Assembly: GCA_017304675.1 (NCBI GenBank)
Contig: JAFKLS010000019.1
Span: 310,001 to 374,000 of the forward strand
Direction of reading: 5' to 3'
Length of the DNA: 64,000 nt
From: Sphingobacteriia bacterium
GTDB lineage: Bacteria; Bacteroidota; Bacteroidia; Chitinophagales; Chitinophagaceae
A model generated the notes under the pieces. That model made no database searches. It was not told the DNA's origin and saw only the letters and a list, made by a program, of their open reading frames with translations. Positions within the stretch are counted from its first letter, which is position 1, and each line of letters starts with the position of its first letter. Position numbers and translations under genes: made by a program. This document shows positions 46,700 through 53,106 of this stretch, one piece after another.

Positions 46700-46728
46700 A
46701 AGCCGTTAACAATGTTAGCGGCTTTTTT
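46700..46728 (+). terminator. rho-independent terminator of sucC
   Basis: AAGCCGTTAA and TTAGCGGCTT pair with one mismatch around a 5-nt loop, followed by six Ts. It lies 33 bp past the sucC stop, directly after a short TTATAAGT-type simple repeat (46671-46700). Confidence 0.8.
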
Positions 46729-46741
46729 ATGTAAATTCATC

Positions 46742-46749
46742 TATATTTG
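46742..46749 (+). promoter_or_regulatory. -7 element (TATATTTG) of the toxin-antitoxin operon
   Basis: TATATTTG is a full match to TAnnTTTG, placed between the sucC terminator and the antitoxin start codon at 46769, 19 bp downstream. This supports a separate promoter for the pair. Confidence 0.55.
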
Positions 46750-46768
46750 AATAGCAATAGCTTGTGTT

Positions 46769-46984
46769 ATGAGCAATTTAGTTACCAATTTTACTAATGT
46801 AGTAGAATCCATCTACAACCTACCTCTTGAAGAAAAGCTGGAGTTAAAATCTTTATTAGAGCATAACATTGCAGAGACAAGAAGAAATGAAATTGCGGAG
46901 AATTACAAAAAAGCAACTGAAGAAAACAAGAAAAGCAAACTAAAGTTTTCTTCCAACATCAAAGACCTTAAAAAAATGTTGTGA
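46769..46984 (+). CDS. type II antitoxin-like protein
   Basis: This 71-residue, helical and strongly charged protein has the pattern seen in small antitoxins paired with RelE/ParE toxins: an N-terminal helix (NLPLEEKLELKSLLEHNIAE) and a disordered basic tail (KKSKLKFSSNIKDLKKML) that would wrap the toxin. No clear ribbon-helix-helix or HTH was seen, so it may not bind DNA by itself. Its TGA overlaps the ATG of the toxin by one base, and a -7 element lies upstream. The call rests on this coupling more than on its own sequence. Confidence 0.7.
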   Translation: MSNLVTNFTNVVESIYNLPLEEKLELKSLLEHNIAETRRNEIAENYKKATEENKKSKLKFSSNIKDLKKML

Positions 46985-47253
46985 TGGAAGTTGCGTTCAG
47001 CCAATCTTTCAAAAAAGCATTTACCAAAAGAGTAAAAGGGCGAATTCCCGAAAAGGAATTTTGGAAAAGACTAGAACTCTTTATTGCAAATCCATTTGAG
47101 CCCCAATTAAAAACGCACAAATTATCCGGTAAACTAAAAGGACTTTCAAGTTTTTCAATTGAATACGATTTACGAGTCGTTTTTTACTTTACAAAAGACA
47201 AGCCAACAAAAGCAGTTTTGATTGATATTGGAACACACGATGAAGTGTACTAG
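46984..47253 (+). CDS. RelE/ParE-family toxin (YoeB/YafQ-like mRNA interferase)
   Basis: The 89-residue protein from ATG 46984 has the RelE/ParE fold pattern: FSQSFKKAFTKRVKGRIPEKEFWKRLELF, then NPFEPQLKTHKLSGKLKGLSSFSIEYDLRVVFYF, then LIDIGTHDEVY. The LSG..G.S..I.YDLR.VF core and the ending IGTHDEVY are characteristic of RelE-type ribosome-dependent mRNA endonucleases (HTHDEVY class). A GTG at 46981 is in frame, but the ATG fits the TGATG coupling with the antitoxin. No terminator of standard type follows. Confidence 0.85.
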   Translation: MEVAFSQSFKKAFTKRVKGRIPEKEFWKRLELFIANPFEPQLKTHKLSGKLKGLSSFSIEYDLRVVFYFTKDKPTKAVLIDIGTHDEVY

Positions 47254-47381
47254 GCAGCCCCCTTTTGCTCCAAAGCCGCAGGGCTTATCTTCTTGCCTTT
47301 CTTTTTTCTTGTCCACAGGACTCCTCTTCGGAGATAAAAAAGAAACAAAAAATCAAGAACGAATGAAATACAGCACATTCG

Positions 47382-47411
47382 CCTACTTGCTACTAGCGAT
47401 TTACCACTTAC
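47382..47411 (+). repeat. 30-bp dispersed repeat, copy 1
   Basis: These 30 bases match 48321-48350 at 25 positions in the same orientation, and all five differences are transitions. The core is CTACTtGCTACTAgCGATT. The two copies flank the XRE regulator gene. Confidence 0.55.
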
Positions 47412-47421
47412 GAAGTGATAT

Positions 47422-47475
47422 AACCCAAGTTTAAGCCAAGTATAAGCCTAATATAAGTCAGATATAAGCCTCCCC
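47422..47475 (+). repeat. 11-bp tandem repeat array
   Basis: Five units with an 11-bp period: AACCCAAGTTT, AAGCCAAGTAT, AAGCCTAATAT, AAGTCAGATAT, then a partial AAGCCTCCCC. The period is close to one helical turn. It is noncoding and lies between the toxin gene and the XRE gene. Confidence 0.65.
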
Positions 47476-47563
47476 TTTAAAGAGAAGACTTATATCTGCT
47501 TTAAAGTTGGTTTTAATAATAATTACAGTTGAATAAAAGTAAAAGATGGGTATTTATTGTTTC

Positions 47564-47609
47564 CGCAGAGTCTCACTACAGGATAAGAGCGTTTGCCGTG
47601 GACTCTGCG
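47564..47609. repeat. REP-like inverted repeat downstream of the XRE gene
   Basis: CGCAGAGTC and GACTCTGCG form perfect 9-bp arms around a 28-nt loop. It lies 22 bp past the XRE stop codon (minus strand) and could fold in the transcript tail. It lacks a T-run, so it is not called a terminator. Confidence 0.55.
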
Positions 47610-47631
47610 AGAACAAAGTCTTATAATTTAA

Positions 47632-48039
47632 TTACTTTCCTTCCAATATTTTTTCCAGCCTTGCCATCATTTCATCTTTCTCCTTCAACATCCTTTCATA
47701 TAGTGCAATCTTTTCGTCGTGCAGTTGAATAATCTTTTCTATTGGATTGATATGATAAGTTCCACCTGAATTTCCAATGAAAGCTTCATCATTGAAAGTA
47801 TTTGAGATAATATTCATGGCTTGCTCCTCATCAAAATTTTGGAAAGCCTCCAGGGGTATTTTCAATACTGCAGATATTTGTTGGAGTAAGGGAGTATCAA
47901 TGGTTTCTTTCTGTTCCAACAAGGATATTTTCTTTTGGTTCCAATCATCACCTAACTCAAGAGCCAGTCCTTCCTGTTTAATGCCCAGCATTTCACGAAA
48001 ACGTTTTATGTTACGGCCCTGGTGTATTGTTTTTTCCAT
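47632..48039 (-). CDS. XRE-family helix-turn-helix regulator with C-terminal coiled coil
   Basis: ATG 48039 (MEKTIHQGRNIKRFREMLGI) was chosen; the ORF extends upstream to 48078 without family support. Residues ~8-65 are an HTH_XRE domain (IKRFREMLGIKQEGLALELG). The C-terminal ~40 residues (IQLHDEKIALYERMLKEKDE onward) predict a coiled coil, probably for dimerisation. The function is unknown; it is not adjacent to or in the same orientation as the toxin-antitoxin pair. A palindrome AGCAGTT-T-AACTGCT at 48134-48148, about 95 bp upstream of the start, may be an operator. Confidence 0.82.
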   Translation of the reverse strand: MEKTIHQGRNIKRFREMLGIKQEGLALELGDDWNQKKISLLEQKETIDTPLLQQISAVLKIPLEAFQNFDEEQAMNIISNTFNDEAFIGNSGGTYHINPIEKIIQLHDEKIALYERMLKEKDEMMARLEKILEGK

Positions 48040-48238
48040 GATGCTATTGTTAGTACTACAAACATAATAAAAAAACAACAGGCATATGAGTATAAATTAT
48101 TGGCCGTAATGGATAATATAGCTAACTTAAAGCAGCAGTTTAACTGCTACACAATTCCGAGATAAGAGACTGCAAGAACAGCTTCGAGAGCCTTCCGCAG
48201 AATTCCATGAACAGACTGACAGCAGAAAGGATGAGGGA

Positions 48239-48269
48239 TGAGATTTCTCGGCAAGAACCTCGAAATGAC
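48239..48269 (+). repeat. GAGATTTCTC...AAATGAC dispersed repeat, copy A
   Basis: This segment starts GAGATTTCTCGGCAAGAACC and ends AAATGACG. It matches the reverse complement of the left arm of the element at 61974-62046 at all but one position over ~29 bases. It is intergenic, between the XRE and SprT-like genes. Confidence 0.65.
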
Positions 48270-48279
48270 GAAAATATTA

Positions 48280-48321
48280 TTACCTGTTCATTATTCGTTA
48301 TTGCCTGTTCACTATTCCTTC
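48280..48321 (+). repeat. 21-bp tandem duplication
   Basis: Two 21-base units, TTACCTGTTCATTATTCGTTA at 48280-48300 (shown minus its final base as TTACCTGTTCATTATTCGTT) and a diverged copy beginning TTGCCTGTTCACTATTCC at 48301-48321. They are noncoding and abut copy 2 of the 30-bp repeat. Confidence 0.55.
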
Positions 48322-48350
48322 CTACTCGCTACTAACGATTCACTACTTGC
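48321..48350 (+). repeat. 30-bp dispersed repeat, copy 2
   Basis: The partner of 47382-47411 (25 of 30 identical, same orientation). Its last eight bases overlap the stop end of the SprT-like gene at 48343. Confidence 0.55.
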
Positions 48351-48972
48351 TATCCACCATCTTAACTTCACTCAGCGGGCTAAAAGCATAAGTATGACCG
48401 GTTGCTATTTCAACACATTCAAACCTTTTTCTGCGTTTGGCAATTTTTTTAAACACTCTTCCATCTTCCATTGCAAACAAAGCCAATAAAGGCAACTCAG
48501 CAACAGTAGTATAACCTTCTTTCTTTGCAAGATTATATTTTCTTAGCACCAGTAACAGCTCCGTTTCTCCATTCGCTGTGGCTGCAGGATTAATAATGCT
48601 TTTCTGCAAAGCTTTTTCTATATCTGTTGGGAAAACCTTTTTATGTACAAAGTCTATCAGCAACCTGCTGTATAAACCTTTCCATTCTTTTCCATGCGCA
48701 TCTACTTTATTCCCGAATTGCTCAAATGTTAACAGGTGTGCCAATTCGTGCAGAAGCGTAATGAGAAATTCGTATTTATTCAGGTTACCGTTTACAGATA
48801 TTTTATGGTTGTTACCCCAATGGGCATTTCTAAAATCGCCTAAAACAGATTTTCTTTTTCGTGTAACTGTTAAATGTACTTTATAATGATGCAGGTACTG
48901 AACCACATGATTGAAGGAACCATCTGGTAAAAAATGACTCAAAGCCTGCATGGGATGCTCGGTAATTGGCAT
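48343..48972 (-). CDS. SprT-like zinc metallopeptidase-fold protein
   Basis: The 209-residue protein has the SprT signature HELAHLLTFEQFG near residues 73-85 (HExxH zinc motif with catalytic Glu) and a third ligand region, DAHGKEWKGLYSRL. Upstream strands WGNNHKISVNGNLNKYEFL fit the family. SprT/Spartan-related proteins cut DNA-protein crosslinks in eukaryotes; bacterial roles are poorly defined. It is the last gene of a minus-strand run with the AtpZ-like cluster, 5 bp after the preceding gene. Confidence 0.85.
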   Translation of the reverse strand: MPITEHPMQALSHFLPDGSFNHVVQYLHHYKVHLTVTRKRKSVLGDFRNAHWGNNHKISVNGNLNKYEFLITLLHELAHLLTFEQFGNKVDAHGKEWKGLYSRLLIDFVHKKVFPTDIEKALQKSIINPAATANGETELLLVLRKYNLAKKEGYTTVAELPLLALFAMEDGRVFKKIAKRRKRFECVEIATGHTYAFSPLSEVKMVDSK

Positions 48973-48977
48973 GGATA

Positions 48978-49361
48978 TTACTCCTGTTTAGCTGATGCAA
49001 TCCTTACTTCAAGAAAAGTGTACACAAAATACAATCCCATTGAAACAAATACTGCATAAATACTTCTGTGTTTACTAAGGGCTATATAAATAATAGCGGC
49101 GCTGCCCAATATCAGTAATTTCATTAATGTAGCTACCATTACACCCCGTAATGCCGCATTGGGATTCTTTTTATCTATGGAGCGTGTATGCATGATGAGT
49201 GTATAGGTACTTAAAATATACAACAAGGCATTGGCAGTAAATACTACTTTAGGGTCTATTCCTTTTGCAGAACACCAGTCCTGAAAATACAATGTTAAAC
49301 TGGCAACGGTGATGAACAAAAAGAAAAGTGGCAGCATTTTTTTTGAAAGAGAATTACCCAT
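48978..49361 (-). CDS. small membrane protein, possible AtpI/AtpR-like subunit
   Basis: ATG 49361 (MGNSLSKKMLPLFFLFITV) is 1 bp after the AtpZ-like stop; the longer ORF start at 49409 overlaps that gene. The 127-residue product has four hydrophobic helices. In Bacteroidota a protein of this type commonly lies between atpZ and atpB, so an accessory role in F0 assembly is suggested by context only. No motif proves it. Here it is followed by a SprT-like gene instead of atpB. Confidence 0.65.
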   Translation of the reverse strand: MGNSLSKKMLPLFFLFITVASLTLYFQDWCSAKGIDPKVVFTANALLYILSTYTLIMHTRSIDKKNPNAALRGVMVATLMKLLILGSAAIIYIALSKHRSIYAVFVSMGLYFVYTFLEVRIASAKQE

Positions 49362-49362
49362 G

Positions 49363-49581
49363 TTATTTTTTTGACGAAGTATCTTTAATGATTTTATAAA
49401 TTGAAACAAAAATGGTTAATAAAGGTAAAATCCAAACCAATAAAGGGAAAGCAATGTTTATTTTCTTATCTAACCAATAACCGGCATAAACAGCAACGCC
49501 CAGGCTTACCAGTAATTGCGTAGTTAAGGCTGCATATTGCAGTAAAAAATTATTATCAGATTCTTTTTTCGGCATTTTCAT
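49363..49581 (-). CDS. atpZ: AtpZ/AtpI-family protein
   Basis: This 72-residue protein has two transmembrane helices (LLQYAALTTQLLVSLGVAVYAGYWLD and PLLVWILPLLTIFVSIYKII in part) joined by a short loop with KKINIAFP, the AtpZ pattern. Family members help assemble the F1F0 ATP synthase and may carry Mg2+/Ca2+. Its ATG overlaps the stop of the preceding gene by one base (TAATG), showing translational coupling. The atpB-E-F-H-A-G genes are absent from the window. Confidence 0.8.
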   Translation of the reverse strand: MKMPKKESDNNFLLQYAALTTQLLVSLGVAVYAGYWLDKKINIAFPLLVWILPLLTIFVSIYKIIKDTSSKK

Positions 49582-49976
49582 TAGTCATTAGAAATCTCCT
49601 GTTTGGGTACCTCAATCAAAGCCGTATCTCTCTGGGTAGGCGTGGTACCGGACAATACTTTTTTTACACCGTTTAAATACAGTTCCCTGTTTTGAATGGT
49701 TTGTTCTAAAGAGTCGGTTCTTATTTTAAGCAATTGCAATTCCGTTCTGCTGTTACGGGAACCATAGCCTGGTATATAAAATTTCAGGGGTGTAAATACA
49801 ATCAAAGCAATCGTAAAACCAATAAGCAATACAAAAGTAGTGCTCAGAGCAATGTACACACTTAGCCGGCTTAACTTAAAAGTAACCACCTCTTCATACG
49901 TATCGTCATTCATTATCACCAGCCTGTACGAATTTTGCAGTCTTTTAAGGTTACTATTTTCACTTATTTTAGCCAT
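49581..49976 (-). CDS. conserved single-pass membrane protein of Bacteroidota
   Basis: ATG 49976 (MAKISENSNLKRLQNSYRLV) is the natural start; 49 residues of cytoplasmic N-terminus with NDDTYEEVVTFKLSRLSVY precede one transmembrane helix. A short coiled periplasmic part follows (LLKIRTDSLEQTIQNRELYL). Its membrane arrangement resembles the N-terminal part of Bacteroidota M23 peptidase/MreC-like wall proteins, but no catalytic domain is present. It is coupled to atpZ and divergent from sprE. Function is unknown; a role near the cell wall or secretion machine is speculation. Confidence 0.65.
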   Translation of the reverse strand: MAKISENSNLKRLQNSYRLVIMNDDTYEEVVTFKLSRLSVYIALSTTFVLLIGFTIALIVFTPLKFYIPGYGSRNSRTELQLLKIRTDSLEQTIQNRELYLNGVKKVLSGTTPTQRDTALIEVPKQEISND

Positions 49977-50102
49977 AGCTGTTAAATAGGTTTTAAAGGT
50001 AATGAACATTCATATTTAGTAACAAACAAATACTAAAATAACCGTACTTTTAACATTGATAATCATACACATAACCCAAGTGCATATAGGTTAAATTTTA
50101 CA

Positions 50103-53075
50103 ATGAAATTGTTTTCGGGAAAACTGCATCAGCCCTTGTTAAAGAACCTGACATTACTAATGATTAGTGTTGCATATCATTATGCGGCAGCACAACCCAA
50201 CACTACCATTAATTTAGATGACTACAAATCTAAAAAGTATGAAGACAGGCAGCTTCGCTCAGAAAAAACCACAGAAGGAAAACTGGGTTTTACTAAAAAA
50301 ACATACCAGAATACCGTTACACATTATAACTATTTTTTTAATGCCAATAACCGGTTGAAAGAACTTATTGTTAATGCAAAACAAACCTATAAAGACGATT
50401 ATAGCAAGCCGATTGGCTTCTACAACTATTCGTTAGATGCCACTGCCCGCAACAAAGCCGAAATAGATTCTATACTGTATAAATGCAATGCAGGTGTTCT
50501 CTTACATGACCTCAGAAACGATTGGGTAGACGATCTGTACTTATTAATGGGTAAAGCATATTTATTCAGGAAAAATTTTGATTCTGCCGGATATGTATTT
50601 CAATACATTAATTATATCTATGCCCCAAAAGACGACGGCTACGATATTCCTCTTGGCAGCAATGCCAGTAATACAAACGGGCAATTTACCATAGCCACTA
50701 ATGAGAAAAGGAATCTTTGGAAAAAGCTTACGGTAAAACCCATTACCCGTAATGAAAGTTTTATATGGCAGGTACGTAACATGATTGAAACCAATAAGCT
50801 GGCTGAAGCAGCGGGGTTAATAGCTATTTTAAAGATTGATCCTAACTTTCCTGAAAGGCTAAAGACAGACCTGTATGAGCAAATGGCTTACCTATACTAT
50901 AAACAAGAAATTTATGATAGTGCCGCCAAATATATACAACTCGCTTTACCGAATGCAGAAAGTAAAAACGAAACTGCCAGATGGGAATACCTGGCAGCAC
51001 AGCAATATGTTATGGCCGGCCGGCAAAGCCAGGCATCAAAACTGTTTGAAAAAGCTTTGAACCATACCATAGACCCATACCTGGAAGTTTATGCAACCCT
51101 TAATATTGTAGATCTTTCGGCAAACGATAAACAACCCGATGCCATTGCCAGTAAAATACAGGCGCTTACCAAAATGGCCAAAAAAGATCGTTACGATCGG
51201 TTCAGAGATATCATTTATTATGCCGTAGCACTGTTAGAGCTTAAAAAGAACAATGATCAGGCTGCTATAAAATACCTGGTAAACAGCACTGCTTCAAGCA
51301 TAGATAATCCGGGACAGAAACAAAAAAGTTTTTTATTACTGGGAGATGTTTGTTACAAGAATGAATTGTATAAAGATGCATACAGGTTTTACGATAGCGC
51401 CAAAAACACAGCCGCCATCCCTGCAGACATTGCAAACTCCTTAGAACAAAAACAAAAATGGTTAAAGCAGGTTGTAGATAACATGAATGTGGTACACAGG
51501 CAAGACAGCCTTATGGCATTAGCCACTTTAAGTGAGGCCGATCGTATTGCCGCCGTAAAGAAATTGTATAAACAAATTAGAAAAGAGCAAGGGTTAAAAG
51601 AAGATAAAGACCTCGCTTTTGGTGGCGGTGCCGGTTTAGCAACAACCAACACCAATTTATTCGACCTCACTGCAAACAAATCCACCGACTTTTATTTTAC
51701 CAATAATACACTACGAACACAGGGCCTAAGAGATTTTAAAATAAAATGGGGTGCCAGACCCAATGTTGATAATTGGAGAAGGCAGGCTGCTATTGTTGGC
51801 ACTGCCAACCTTAATACGTTAAGTGTAACAGATGTAGACAATTTTAAAAATAAAACGGACGCAGATACGGCAAAAGCCACAACACCAGAAGGCATGTTGT
51901 TGAACATTCCACTTACAAAAGAAAAGAAAGATGCAGCAAATGATGCCATAAAAAAAGCATTGTATGCCAATGGAGATATTTTTCAAAACGACCTGGAAGA
52001 ATATGTAGCCGCCATTAAATGCTATGAAGAATTAATAAGAAGATTCCCGTTTCCTGCAAACGATTATAATGAACAAACCTTATTTCGCCTGTACTATTGC
52101 TATAACAAAACAGGGCAGGCAACCAAAGCAGATTCTATAAAAAAAGTGATGAATGAACAACACCCCGATGGTAACCTTACTTATTCCTTAACAGATAAAA
52201 ACAAACAAGAAACATTTGCCGCTACCAAACGCTACGAAGACATTTACAATCTTTTTATTGAGGGGAAGTTTGAAGAAGCAACACTGGCCAAACAAAAAGC
52301 AGACAATGCATACGGCACAGGTTACTGGACACCGCAGTTGTTGTATATTGAATCTATATATTATGTAAAACAACAAAAAGACAGTATAGCAATAAACCGG
52401 TTGAAAAGCCTGATCAGCCAGTTCCCTCATTCCAACCTAACAGAAAAGGCCAATACAATGATTGATGTGCTGAAAAGAAGAAGAGAAATAGAAACATATT
52501 TAACCAACCTGAGCATAGAAAATAAAGACGACATTACAGATAAGCCTGTTAATTTAAACGATACAAAAGTGGTAACACAGGTGCCTGCCCCCAAAAAAGA
52601 AATACCCGTTGTTAACACCCCTTCAGCCATTGTTCCCAATACTAAAATAGAACAAACCCCTGTTATAAACAATACCACTGCCACAGATAAAGGCTTTGTA
52701 TTCAACCCGGCCGATGCACACTTTGTGATGCTGATTTTAAATAAAGTTGATGAGGTGTTTGTAACAGAAGCCAGGAATGCTTTTAACAGGTTTAACAGAG
52801 AAAGATACTACAATCTTAATCTGGGAACGAATACATCAAAGCTTACCGGTGAAAAAACATTGTTGCTCATTGGGCCGTTTAACAATGCAGGGGATGCCAT
52901 TAATTATATAGACGTAGCCAGACCGCTATCTAAAACCCGCATTATTTCCTGGTTAAGTTCCGATAAATATCTTTACAGCATCATCAGTAATGCCAATCTA
53001 GATAAACTAAATGTTTTAAAAGATACCGATACATACACCAAATTTTTAAAAGATATTTTTCCAGACAAGTTCTAA
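50103..53075 (+). CDS. sprE: SprE/PorW-type TPR protein of the type IX secretion system
   Basis: This 990-residue secreted protein has a signal peptide ending AAAQ; no lipobox Cys was seen, unlike typical PorW lipoproteins. TPR repeats span residues ~140-480 and ~620-770. The family hallmark DFYFTNNTLRTQGLRDFKIK continuing to WGARPNVDNWRR is present near residues 525-560, and the C-terminus (HFVMLILNKVDEVFV onward) matches the family ending. SprE/PorW is needed for type IX secretion and gliding in Bacteroidota. It lies 31 bp before the class A PBP gene. Confidence 0.85.
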   Translation: MKLFSGKLHQPLLKNLTLLMISVAYHYAAAQPNTTINLDDYKSKKYEDRQLRSEKTTEGKLGFTKKTYQNTVTHYNYFFNANNRLKELIVNAKQTYKDDYSKPIGFYNYSLDATARNKAEIDSILYKCNAGVLLHDLRNDWVDDLYLLMGKAYLFRKNFDSAGYVFQYINYIYAPKDDGYDIPLGSNASNTNGQFTIATNEKRNLWKKLTVKPITRNESFIWQVRNMIETNKLAEAAGLIAILKIDPNFPERLKTDLYEQMAYLYYKQEIYDSAAKYIQLALPNAESKNETARWEYLAAQQYVMAGRQSQASKLFEKALNHTIDPYLEVYATLNIVDLSANDKQPDAIASKIQALTKMAKKDRYDRFRDIIYYAVALLELKKNNDQAAIKYLVNSTASSIDNPGQKQKSFLLLGDVCYKNELYKDAYRFYDSAKNTAAIPADIANSLEQKQKWLKQVVDNMNVVHRQDSLMALATLSEADRIAAVKKLYKQIRKEQGLKEDKDLAFGGGAGLATTNTNLFDLTANKSTDFYFTNNTLRTQGLRDFKIKWGARPNVDNWRRQAAIVGTANLNTLSVTDVDNFKNKTDADTAKATTPEGMLLNIPLTKEKKDAANDAIKKALYANGDIFQNDLEEYVAAIKCYEELIRRFPFPANDYNEQTLFRLYYCYNKTGQATKADSIKKVMNEQHPDGNLTYSLTDKNKQETFAATKRYEDIYNLFIEGKFEEATLAKQKADNAYGTGYWTPQLLYIESIYYVKQQKDSIAINRLKSLISQFPHSNLTEKANTMIDVLKRRREIETYLTNLSIENKDDITDKPVNLNDTKVVTQVPAPKKEIPVVNTPSAIVPNTKIEQTPVINNTTATDKGFVFNPADAHFVMLILNKVDEVFVTEARNAFNRFNRERYYNLNLGTNTSKLTGEKTLLLIGPFNNAGDAINYIDVARPLSKTRIISWLSSDKYLYSIISNANLDKLNVLKDTDTYTKFLKDIFPDKF

Positions 53076-53106
53076 AACAAATCATTTAGCCAATTAACTT
53101 TACCGC

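Larger units (their letters stand above)
47254..47631. other. repeat-rich gap between the toxin and the XRE gene
   Basis: I see no convincing gene in these 378 bp. They hold an imperfect inverted repeat (TTTCTTTTTT at 47298-47307 with AAAAAAGAAA at 47336-47345) enclosing a CTCC/GGAG hairpin that may end toxin transcription. They also hold a 30-bp segment repeated at 48321, an 11-bp tandem array and a long-loop inverted repeat, listed separately. The ORFs here in the plus direction are low-complexity and were rejected. Confidence 0.6.

Noticed and set aside
47222..47434. 70-codon ORF after the toxin gene
   Set aside because: It overlaps the toxin's end, is low-complexity and covers repeat DNA.
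48238..48489. 83-codon ORF with a repeated LLPVHYS motif
   Set aside because: The repeat is just the 21-bp DNA duplication read as protein, and the ORF overlaps the SprT-like gene in antisense.
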